Below are positions 1-5,300 of a stretch of DNA of 5,985 nucleotides, in pieces (the stretch's first letter is position 1; each line of letters begins with the position of its first letter). Where the stretch lies: the NCBI GenBank assembly GCA_030591745.1, contig JAUVAM010000276.1, positions 1 to 5,985 of the forward strand, written 5' to 3'. Position numbers and translations under genes: made by a program. Origin of the DNA: Deltaproteobacteria bacterium. GTDB taxonomy: Bacteria > Myxococcota > B64-G9. A model generated the notes under the pieces. That model was given only the letters and a program-made list of their open reading frames with translations, had not been told where the DNA came from and made no database searches.

Positions 1-1
1 C

Positions 2-394
2 CAGGACTTGAGACGCATTTTCACCCCAAAGAGCGTCAACATGATGGCGATGGTGGCGGCCACGGCCGCTTTGGATGACCTGCCTTACTACCGCAAGTAC
101 GTGCGTGACGTGAAGCGTTCAGCCGCCATGATGGAGCGTTTTTGCCGACGTGAGGGCATCCCCTGCCGCAGTACTTTCGCCAATTGGGTGCTTCTCGAGT
201 TCGACAACGCCCCGGACATGGCGCGACGCTTGGCCGACGTGGGCCTGCACGTTCGAGATCGATCTCGCCAGTTGCCTGGTATCATTCGATTGAGCCTGGG
301 CACCCCGGAGCAAACCGCCGAAATCCTGGCCCGTATCAAAAGAATCTTGGACGAAAAAACAGCAGAGATTCCTCACCTGCCCATCAGTCCCTGA
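2..394 (+). CDS. hisC: HisC-like aminotransferase, C-terminal part (5' truncated by window edge)
   Basis: About 130 residues of the C-terminal domain of a fold-type I PLP-dependent aminotransferase, most like histidinol-phosphate aminotransferase, which makes histidinol phosphate from imidazole-acetol phosphate in histidine synthesis in the cytoplasm. The frame is open to the left edge, so the TTG at 8 is not a real start. The large domain with the PLP-binding lysine lies outside the window. Visible HisC-type elements are FANWVLLEF (about residues 59-67 of the visible part), VRDRS (84-88) and IIRLSLGTPEQ (94-104), whose arginine corresponds to the conserved substrate-anion-binding arginine. 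The usual KPPYNVN segment reads FTPKSVNMM instead, so the substrate could be a different amino acid or phosphate ester. The gene ends in TGA and overlaps the convergent VanZ-like gene by 11 bases. The aminotransferase fold is confident; the HisC assignment less so. Confidence 0.8.
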   Translation, partial: QDLRRIFTPKSVNMMAMVAATAALDDLPYYRKYVRDVKRSAAMMERFCRREGIPCRSTFANWVLLEFDNAPDMARRLADVGLHVRDRSRQLPGIIRLSLGTPEQTAEILARIKRILDEKTAEIPHLPISP

Positions 395-764
395 GGCGGA
401 AGATCAAATACAGACCACTGCCCACCATCCCCCCAAGCCCATCAGCCAAAAGATCCAAGAGTTCAGAGCTTCGATTGGGCACGATGGATTGATAACACTC
501 ATCAGCACAGCCCACAGCCAGAACCAAGAGACTGCTTACGAGCCATATAGCCCAGCCTTGTGCAGGCCAAGACATTGCCGCGACAGCCCTCGCCACCAAA
601 AAAGCCAAGATGGCATACTCGAAAAAATGAACAACCTTGTCTAAATGCAATCCAGGGCTAAGTCGAAAAGGCAAACTGGATATGGATGACAGGCCCACAA
701 TCAGTGCCAAGTAAAACAAAATGGGCAAGCAGTACAATAGAAATGGCTTAAGCAGACGGGTCAT
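384..764 (-). CDS. VanZ-like family membrane protein
   Basis: A 126-residue integral membrane protein of the VanZ-like family. VanZ itself gives low-level teicoplanin resistance by an unknown mechanism; most family members have no known function. Predicted membrane segments lie at about residues 5-27, 44-64, 70-86 and 105-122. The family signature is clear: DKVVHFFEY at 42-50, then D88-E89, Q92, P96, R98, E101, D104 and D108 in the spaced pattern DExxQxxxPxRxxxxxDxxAD. The length is normal for a stand-alone VanZ-like protein. An in-frame TAG 24 bases upstream makes the ATG at 764 the earliest ATG; no Shine-Dalgarno sequence is visible. It lies 39 bases downstream of the BFN gene and is probably the last gene of the leftward run. 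Its 5' half is AT-richer (roughly 43% GC by hand count over 601-760) than the neighbours. Family is confident; function unknown. Confidence 0.88.
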   Translation of the reverse strand: MTRLLKPFLLYCLPILFYLALIVGLSSISSLPFRLSPGLHLDKVVHFFEYAILAFLVARAVAAMSWPAQGWAIWLVSSLLVLAVGCADECYQSIVPNRSSELLDLLADGLGGMVGSGLYLIFRLRD

Positions 765-803
765 GGGCTTTGCGTAACAAGAAGTCTAAGAGGGCCTACT
801 CCC

Positions 804-1385
804 TCACATCTTGTACTTGCCAAAGTCCTCGGGCTTCAAATCTTGTAAAATTTCTGTCCAGCGGTCCTTGGGCTTCTTCGTCCCGTCTTCCGCCACTTCA
901 TCTTCATCGTCGTCCTTGCTGTCCAAAGCCCGATGCAGGGCCTCCATGTCCAGTTGCTGCGAGTTATCGATGACCTTGCGCGACACAAATATATCAGCAC
1001 CGGCCCGAAGGGCCAGGGCGATAGCGTCGGAGGGACGGGAGTCAAGCTCCTTGTTCTGATCGCCAATTTTGAGATGAAGCCTGGCGTAAAAAGTGTTGTC
1101 CTTGAGGTCACTGACGACCACGCGCTCCAGGCTCGCGCCCAAGGCCTCCAGGAGATTCTTGAGCAAATCGTGGGTCATGGGACGCGTCAGTTGAACACCC
1201 TCCAACTCGGTAGCGATGGCGGAAGCCTCCACCAAACCGATCCAAATGGGGATGGCCACCGAGTCGTCCGCCGCCTTCAAAATGATGATGGGCATGTTGG
1301 TGTTTGGGTCCAGGGTAACACCTGCCACGGACATGGCCACGATGTCTTCGGGTGTCGGATCCGTCATGTTGGTGCTGTCACTCAT
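804..1385 (-). CDS. Bifunctional nuclease family protein (BFN domain, DUF151)
   Basis: A 193-residue cytoplasmic protein of the bifunctional nuclease family. A plant member has been reported to have DNase and RNase activity; the bacterial role is poorly defined. The BFN domain covers about residues 12-158. Hallmarks are IPIWIGLVEA (45-54), the RPMTHDLL stretch (68-75), LDSRPSDAIALALR (114-127) and the following IFVSRKVID. A short acidic linker (DDDEDE, about 158-163) leads to a conserved tail with W176 and ending EDFGKYKM. No UVR domain is present. The frame is open 30 codons further upstream, but the ATG at 1385 is chosen because a perfect AGGAGG precedes it by 11 bases. The domain also begins soon after, and the upstream codons look like untranslated leader. 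A sigma70-like promoter lies just upstream, so the gene may be transcribed separately from the isomerase-fold gene 64 bases before it. Family confident; the substrate is not deducible. Confidence 0.92.
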   Translation of the reverse strand: MSDSTNMTDPTPEDIVAMSVAGVTLDPNTNMPIIILKAADDSVAIPIWIGLVEASAIATELEGVQLTRPMTHDLLKNLLEALGASLERVVVSDLKDNTFYARLHLKIGDQNKELDSRPSDAIALALRAGADIFVSRKVIDNSQQLDMEALHRALDSKDDDEDEVAEDGTKKPKDRWTEILQDLKPEDFGKYKM

Positions 1386-1396
1386 GCTGGTTAATT

Positions 1397-1402
1397 CCTC
1401 CT
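1397..1402 (-). promoter_or_regulatory. Shine-Dalgarno AGGAGG for the BFN gene
   Basis: Read on the minus strand this is AGGAGG, 11 bases before the ATG at 1385. It decides that start over the longer open frame reaching 1475. Confidence 0.8.
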
Positions 1403-1409
1403 GCCCTAT

Positions 1410-1438
1410 CCTATCGGTCCCCGGGGGCAATTTGTCAA
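1410..1438 (-). promoter_or_regulatory. Putative sigma70-type promoter of the BFN gene
   Basis: On the minus strand a perfect -35 hexamer TTGACA (1433-1438) is followed after 17 bases by GATAGG (1410-1415), a poor 3-of-6 match to the -10 consensus. An overlapping TAGGAT (1408-1413) matches 4 of 6 with a 19-base spacer. Transcription would start near 1401-1404, giving a leader of under 20 bases with the Shine-Dalgarno sequence at its very 5' end. It lies just downstream of the isomerase-fold gene, so it would drive the BFN and VanZ-like genes. This is inferred from motif and spacing only. Confidence 0.45.
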
Positions 1439-1444
1439 CCCCGG
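1421..1444. repeat. 6-base GC inverted repeat around the -35 element
   Basis: CCGGGG (1421-1426) and CCCCGG (1439-1444) form a perfect inverted repeat with a 12-base loop that contains the TTGACA hexamer. It directly follows the stop of the isomerase-fold gene. It could be a weak hairpin at the 3' end of that transcript, but no T-run follows it, so I do not call it an intrinsic terminator. Confidence 0.4.
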
Positions 1445-1449
1445 CGAGT

Positions 1450-2676
1450 CTAAGCGAACCATGAAAACGATGCATCCAGCCGTTCGGCGTGCCTGCCTTT
1501 GATAAGCAAAAGATGGTTACCCAGAGGTCGAGACAAAAGCTGGTCTAAGGCATCGCCCTCCATGCGAACGGCCACCTGAGTGCGGCAACGGTCAGGTCGG
1601 TTCCCGGCCCCGTCGATCACCCAACCCTCCGCCACGTAAAGCTGATCCAAATCCTGACCACCCAAGCGTACCAGGCTCACGGCCCCCGGGGCGAAATCAG
1701 CCTCTACGGCAACACCACGGCCCGATTCGAAATGGCTTCTCAAATTAAAAGAACGAGCCATGCTGCTCGGTGCGGTGCAGTGCGCCAATTCAAGCACGCC
1801 GCTGTCCGCCTGAGGCCACTGTGGATTGGCCATGAAGGCGGGTTCATGGCAAACCCGCCAGGACCAAAGCATGGTCACGGCAGCCGCCGGATCGGCCTCA
1901 CAGGCCGCGGGCAAGCCCAAGTCATTCAGGCGGGACAGCGCCAGGCAACCTGTCACGCCATGGGCTTTCAACCAATCAAAGCAACCAAGGCCCAGCGCAT
2001 GAAGGTCGTTTTCCTTTGCCAGTCGCTCAAGAGCCAGGGCGGTTTTGACAGCCAAAGACAAAGCCGCCTCATCCGGCTCGACCAACCTACCGGCATCACT
2101 TAGCCATCGGGCGGTCTCAGCCTTCAGATCGGCCGAGTCGATCTCACGCTCGGCTTCGGCCAGGGCATCAAGCCCCAAAGGAACCAAATCCACGCCCCAG
2201 CGGCGCTTGACCTGCTCAACATCCGGCACGCTGGCTACCAACCAGTCCGATGGTTGGCCCACCAAACCAACGCGGGCACCCTGCATGCCCATGTGCACAC
2301 GACGCATCTCCCATCGGGCACGCAGGGCTTCTTTGTTGTGCTCGGAATCGTCGAAGAGCATGACGCGGCCGCGACGCCCGGCCTGGCGCAAACGGGCCAA
2401 TATCTCCAAGCAAGCGGCCATCGAGTTATGAGCCGGATGCGCCAAGAGCGTCACCCGCCCCGGACACTTGTCCAGCCACTCCAGAGCCGGCCGTTCGGTG
2501 CCGCCGGTCAAAATCATCAAAACAGGACTGCTCTCTGGCTCGCATTTCTCCGCGGGCTCGAACTCGGCCTCGGGCAACCAATCGGCCAGACGAGCACTCA
2601 TTTTGTCCCTCAGGTCATCGAGCCGCTCGAAATCATGCAGTTCGCTGGCCAACCAAGCCACGGTCTTTGCTCGCAC
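1450..2676 (-). CDS. L-fucose/L-arabinose isomerase-fold protein, function unknown
   Basis: A 408-residue soluble protein resembling the FucI/AraA superfamily, whose members interconvert aldoses and ketoses using a divalent metal. Visible family-like segments, numbered from the GTG start, are ILTGGTE (55-61), an AHPAHNSMAACLE stretch (79-91), ARVGLVGQPSDW (134-145), CEADPAAAVTML (259-270), LELAHCTAP (295-303) and LGNHLLLIKG (385-394). E260, H299 and H388, perhaps with E296 or D262, are candidates for the metal and catalytic positions; this is by analogy, not alignment. GTG at 2676 is preferred because AAGGAG sits 8 bases upstream. An ATG at 2715 would add 13 residues but has no visible ribosome binding site. 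The gene follows the histidine kinase and precedes the BFN gene on the same strand. There are no sugar transport or catabolism genes nearby, so I infer no substrate. It could be a non-catalytic or differently specific homologue. Confidence 0.7.
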   Translation of the reverse strand: MRAKTVAWLASELHDFERLDDLRDKMSARLADWLPEAEFEPAEKCEPESSPVLMILTGGTERPALEWLDKCPGRVTLLAHPAHNSMAACLEILARLRQAGRRGRVMLFDDSEHNKEALRARWEMRRVHMGMQGARVGLVGQPSDWLVASVPDVEQVKRRWGVDLVPLGLDALAEAEREIDSADLKAETARWLSDAGRLVEPDEAALSLAVKTALALERLAKENDLHALGLGCFDWLKAHGVTGCLALSRLNDLGLPAACEADPAAAVTMLWSWRVCHEPAFMANPQWPQADSGVLELAHCTAPSSMARSFNLRSHFESGRGVAVEADFAPGAVSLVRLGGQDLDQLYVAEGWVIDGAGNRPDRCRTQVAVRMEGDALDQLLSRPLGNHLLLIKGRHAERLDASFSWFA

Positions 2677-2684
2677 CCGGTTCT

Positions 2685-2690
2685 CTCCTT
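2685..2690 (-). promoter_or_regulatory. Shine-Dalgarno AAGGAG deciding the GTG start at 2676
   Basis: AAGGAG on the minus strand, 8 bases before the GTG at 2676. It lies inside the longer frame that begins at the ATG at 2715, and that ATG has no comparable element. This favours the shorter protein. Confidence 0.65.
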
Positions 2691-2747
2691 CGCGATTTGC
2701 CAAGTCGTTTTCCATGCCGGCACGCTACCACTTCACGCCAAAAAATT

Positions 2748-4097
2748 TCAAGAGCCCCGGAGCGACGAAGGGTCGGTCCCCGCTTCCGGGAGCCCCTTGG
2801 CATCATCAGGCAAAAAAACGCTGGCCAGACAACCATTGCCTGACTCGTTGGCTTCTAAGGCCAGGCGACCGCCGTGCTGTTCAACGATGGAACGCGCCAT
2901 GACCAGACCGACACCCGAGCCCCCCTCCTTGCACGTGAAGCCCGGCTCAAAGAGATGCTCTTTTGCCTCTGATGACAGGCCGGCCCCTTCATCCTGAATT
3001 TCGATGCGGGCACCCTTATGCCAGGGGCCGCAGCGTAGAAAAATCTTGGTTCCAGGCTGGCTCTCCTCCAGGGCATTTTGCACCAAGTTGAGGAGGGCCT
3101 GCTTGACCTTCTGCGGATCACAGGTGACCTGGACCGGGCTTAAGCCCAACTCAAGAATCACGCTTCGCACCACCGCCAGGCCCTCGTGCAAAGCCCCCAC
3201 CTCCGCCACAAGCCCAGCCATCTCGCATGGCTCCAGGCTTAACTCGCTCAAGGGCCTGGTGAAGTTACGAAAACCGTCCAAGACCTCTCCCATGCGAGCG
3301 AGTTCCTTCTGCATCGCCTCCAGGCCTTCGGCCTGCTTGTCGCCTGCCTGGGCGCCACGAGCCAAAACTTGGGCCTGGCCCTGAATGGAGTCCAATGGGG
3401 TTTTCAGCTCGTGGGCGATGGTGCGAGAAACGCTCAAGAGCTCTTTGTTGCGAGAAGCCAAAGACGTCAGGTTGCGCTGCTTGCCCCGGATGTTCTCTCT
3501 CACCTGCTGGTCCACAATGCGCCGGATGAAATGGGCCAGCGCCGAAGTGACAATATACAATCCGCAAAATATGCCTGCCTGGGTCCAGATATAAACGGGC
3601 TTGTCGGCCACGGCCTCTCGACCCAACTCAAAAAACGCCGGCGTGCTCAGAGGGACCCAGCCATACAAACGCGATCCGGCAAAAAACAAGGTCAAAACCA
3701 GGGGCAAAGCCACCACGCTCAAGACCCGCCAATATTCACGCAAGAGAATGCCCGCCCCAAGAGCCATGGGAATGAAGATCGGCATCAGGGGACTTTCGAT
3801 GCCACCGGTCAAATAGATAAGGGCCGTTTGCATCAGCAGCATACCCATCAAGTTGAGCTGCATGGTGCCCTGGCCCACCTTGGCTCGCTGAACGCGCAGA
3901 TACTCAATGAAAAACAAACCCAACAAAACAACCGTGACCACCCCGATCCAAGCGATCTTCCAAGCGACCGGATCCCAGAACAAAAAGGCCAGTCCGAAGA
4001 GTAAAGGCCCCAGCACAACCCAAAATCGCAGCTTGAACAATCGCTGAGTGAGCTTTTGGCTCACCATTTGCCACTGCTCTTGCATCGGGTCGGACAT
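2748..4097 (-). CDS. Membrane-bound sensor histidine kinase (six predicted membrane segments)
   Basis: A 449-residue sensor kinase that should autophosphorylate on a histidine and pass the phosphate to a response regulator. The N-terminal half has about six hydrophobic segments (residues 25-41, 48-67, 79-97, 103-119, 125-144, 168-191) with short loops and no large periplasmic domain. Sensing is therefore probably within or near the membrane. The HisKA dimerisation helix carries the H-box AHELKTPLDS with phospho-acceptor H229. The HATPase_c domain follows: N-box LLNLVQNALEES (336-347), G1 box DEGAG (369-373), F-box region LFEPGF, and G2 box GGSGVGL (392-398). All key residues look intact. The ATG at 4097 is preferred over that at 4106 because GAAGGG sits 9 bases before 4097 but touches 4106. 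No receiver domain or response regulator is in the window. It heads the leftward gene run, divergent from the exporter genes. Confidence 0.93.
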   Translation of the reverse strand: MSDPMQEQWQMVSQKLTQRLFKLRFWVVLGPLLFGLAFLFWDPVAWKIAWIGVVTVVLLGLFFIEYLRVQRAKVGQGTMQLNLMGMLLMQTALIYLTGGIESPLMPIFIPMALGAGILLREYWRVLSVVALPLVLTLFFAGSRLYGWVPLSTPAFFELGREAVADKPVYIWTQAGIFCGLYIVTSALAHFIRRIVDQQVRENIRGKQRNLTSLASRNKELLSVSRTIAHELKTPLDSIQGQAQVLARGAQAGDKQAEGLEAMQKELARMGEVLDGFRNFTRPLSELSLEPCEMAGLVAEVGALHEGLAVVRSVILELGLSPVQVTCDPQKVKQALLNLVQNALEESQPGTKIFLRCGPWHKGARIEIQDEGAGLSSEAKEHLFEPGFTCKEGGSGVGLVMARSIVEQHGGRLALEANESGNGCLASVFLPDDAKGLPEAGTDPSSLRGS

Positions 4098-4106
4098 CAA
4101 AAACAT

Positions 4107-4112
4107 CCCTTC
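4107..4112 (-). promoter_or_regulatory. Shine-Dalgarno GAAGGG for the histidine kinase
   Basis: GAAGGG on the minus strand lies 9 bases before the ATG at 4097 but directly abuts the ATG at 4106. The spacing therefore favours the start at 4097. Confidence 0.6.
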
Positions 4113-4166
4113 ACTTGGCCGACATGGGCGTCGGATTTCCTTGCAGTTTGCCCCAAGTATTCAGGA

Positions 4167-4203
4167 CCCGCAAGGCCCTGCTCATACGGAAATTCCTTGC
4201 GGG
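4167..4203. promoter_or_regulatory. 9-base inverted repeat in the divergent spacer, candidate operator
   Basis: CCCGCAAGG (4167-4175) and CCTTGCGGG (4195-4203) are perfect reverse complements separated by 19 bases, between the divergent kinase and adaptor genes. A further copy of the core, TTCCTTGC at 4137-4144, repeats the right arm (4193-4200) exactly in direct orientation. No T-run follows, and the position fits a regulator-binding site better than a terminator. Function is inferred; the bound protein is unknown. Confidence 0.45.
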
Positions 4204-4229
4204 CACAGATGGTGCTATACCCATTAACC

Positions 4230-5300
4230 ATGAAACGTGTTCTCGCCATCGTCGTCTTGCTTTGTGCGGGCCTGGGTGTGGCCCTTTTTTTCCGCTTTCA
4301 AGAGATGGGTCGAAAAGCCTTGGCGCCTGCCGGGGGATCGGGGGTCATTGAAGCTGTCGAAGTGGATGTGGTGGCGCGCATCTCGGCGCGCATCTTAAAA
4401 ATACATGCCGATGAAGGGCAATCGGTAACCCAGGGGGCCATTCTGGTGGACTTGGACTGCGCCGAACCGGAGGCAGCCTTGGAACAAGCGCAAGCAAGCC
4501 AGTCCGCAGCCGAGGCCGCGGTGGAGGCGGCCCGAGCCGGGGCTGAGGCGGCGAAAAAGAATACCCGAGCCATGCGCTCCACGGTGCAGGCCACCCAGAG
4601 CCAGATCGAGGGCGTGCAGGTCAGCCTGACTACGGCCAAAAAAGACGAAACCCGCATTCTCTCCATGAACAAGGCCGGGGCGATCAGCAATGCTCGCGTG
4701 GACAAGGTGACGACCCAAGTAGCCAGCCTCCGACATCAAATCGACGCCATGAACGCCAGCACGCAAGCCGCCAAAGCCCGCTCGTCCGCGGCCCGCGGCC
4801 AGGAGCTTGTGGCCCAAGCGCAAATTTTGGCGGCCCGAGCCCAGGTCGAGGTGGCCCGTGCATACATCAAGCGCGCCGAGGCCGTGGTTCGCGAATGTCG
4901 GCTCATCGTCCCGCGTTCCGGGCAGGTGCTTGCACGCAACTATGAACCGGGCGAGGCCGTCTTGCCGGGCGCCAAGCTCATGACCTTGGTGGATTTGAGC
5001 CAAGTGCGGGCCACTTTCTTTTTGCCCAACGCCGAATTGGGTTCGGCGAAAGCCGGCGGCCAGGTGCAGGTTCGGGCTGACGCCTATCCGGATGAGCAAT
5101 TCCAAGGCCGCATCCGGCATGTCTCGGCCAAGGCCGAATTCACGCCGCGCAATGTGCAGACCCGAGAGGACCGGGACCGCCTGGTCTACGCCGTGGAGGT
5201 AGAAATCCCCAACCCGGATGGACGCCTGCGTGCAGGCATGCCTGTGGAAGTTGCCATCGAGGGCTCTGGAGGTGTCAAGACTGGCCAGGAGAAACCTTGA
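4230..5300 (+). CDS. HlyD/YbhG-type membrane fusion (periplasmic adaptor) protein
   Basis: A 356-residue adaptor of the HlyD family, most like YbhG-type proteins that work with YbhF-class ABC exporters. It should sit in the inner membrane with its body in the periplasm, linking the transporter to an outer-membrane channel. An uncleaved-type membrane anchor covers about residues 4-21; Cys12 lacks a proper lipobox. The first half of the lipoyl-like domain is at about 38-77 (VVARISARILKIHADEGQ region). A long Ala/Gln-rich alpha-hairpin, probably coiled coil, spans about 80-220. The second lipoyl half is at 224-256 (IVPRSGQVLARNYEPGE region), followed by a beta-barrel domain with EFTPRNVQTRED (303-314), a segment I associate with YbhG-like adaptors. 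ATG at 4230 is chosen because the anchor follows at once. An in-frame ATG at 4209 would add seven residues; neither has a clear Shine-Dalgarno. The 3' end overlaps the ABC ATPase gene by four bases. Confidence 0.92.
   Translation: MKRVLAIVVLLCAGLGVALFFRFQEMGRKALAPAGGSGVIEAVEVDVVARISARILKIHADEGQSVTQGAILVDLDCAEPEAALEQAQASQSAAEAAVEAARAGAEAAKKNTRAMRSTVQATQSQIEGVQVSLTTAKKDETRILSMNKAGAISNARVDKVTTQVASLRHQIDAMNASTQAAKARSSAARGQELVAQAQILAARAQVEVARAYIKRAEAVVRECRLIVPRSGQVLARNYEPGEAVLPGAKLMTLVDLSQVRATFFLPNAELGSAKAGGQVQVRADAYPDEQFQGRIRHVSAKAEFTPRNVQTREDRDRLVYAVEVEIPNPDGRLRAGMPVEVAIEGSGGVKTGQEKP
5287..5291 (+). promoter_or_regulatory. Shine-Dalgarno AGGAG for the TTG-started ABC ATPase
   Basis: AGGAG ends 5 bases before the TTG at 5297, inside the last codons of the adaptor gene. 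It supports the unusual start codon, which is the only suitable one before the conserved N-terminus of the ATPase. Confidence 0.7.

Noticed and set aside
790..805. GAGGG/CCCTC hairpin at the end of the BFN gene
   Set aside because: The stem is only five bases, overlaps the stop codon and has no T-run after it. The VanZ-like gene follows 39 bases on, so a terminator here is unlikely.
933..1394. Open plus-strand frame of 153 codons
   Set aside because: It is antisense to the well-supported BFN gene and has no recognisable motifs.
1386..1475. Upstream 30-codon extension of the BFN protein
   Set aside because: The extension has no ribosome binding site, contains the promoter-like sequence and overlaps the end of the isomerase-fold gene. 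The ATG at 1385 has AGGAGG.
2254..2997. Open plus-strand frame of 247 codons
   Set aside because: It runs antisense across the junction of the kinase and isomerase-fold genes. Its translation is compositionally odd, without hydrophobic core patterns or known motifs.
3369..4004. Open plus-strand frame of 211 codons
   Set aside because: It is antisense to the kinase. Its His/Gln-rich translation is what reversed membrane-segment codons produce.
4056..4229. Upstream 58-codon extension of the adaptor protein
   Set aside because: It would overlap the start of the divergent kinase gene and place the membrane anchor deep inside the protein. MKRVLAIVVLL is a typical adaptor N-terminus.
4230..4270. 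Adaptor as a lipoprotein with Cys12 lipidated
   Set aside because: The residues before Cys12 are VLL, which lack the small residue expected at -1 of a lipobox. A plain membrane anchor fits better.
4395..5120. Open minus-strand frame of 241 codons
   Set aside because: It is antisense to the adaptor gene, whose domains are clear. It arises from the Ala-rich, GC-rich coding sequence and shows no recognisable domain or ribosome binding site.
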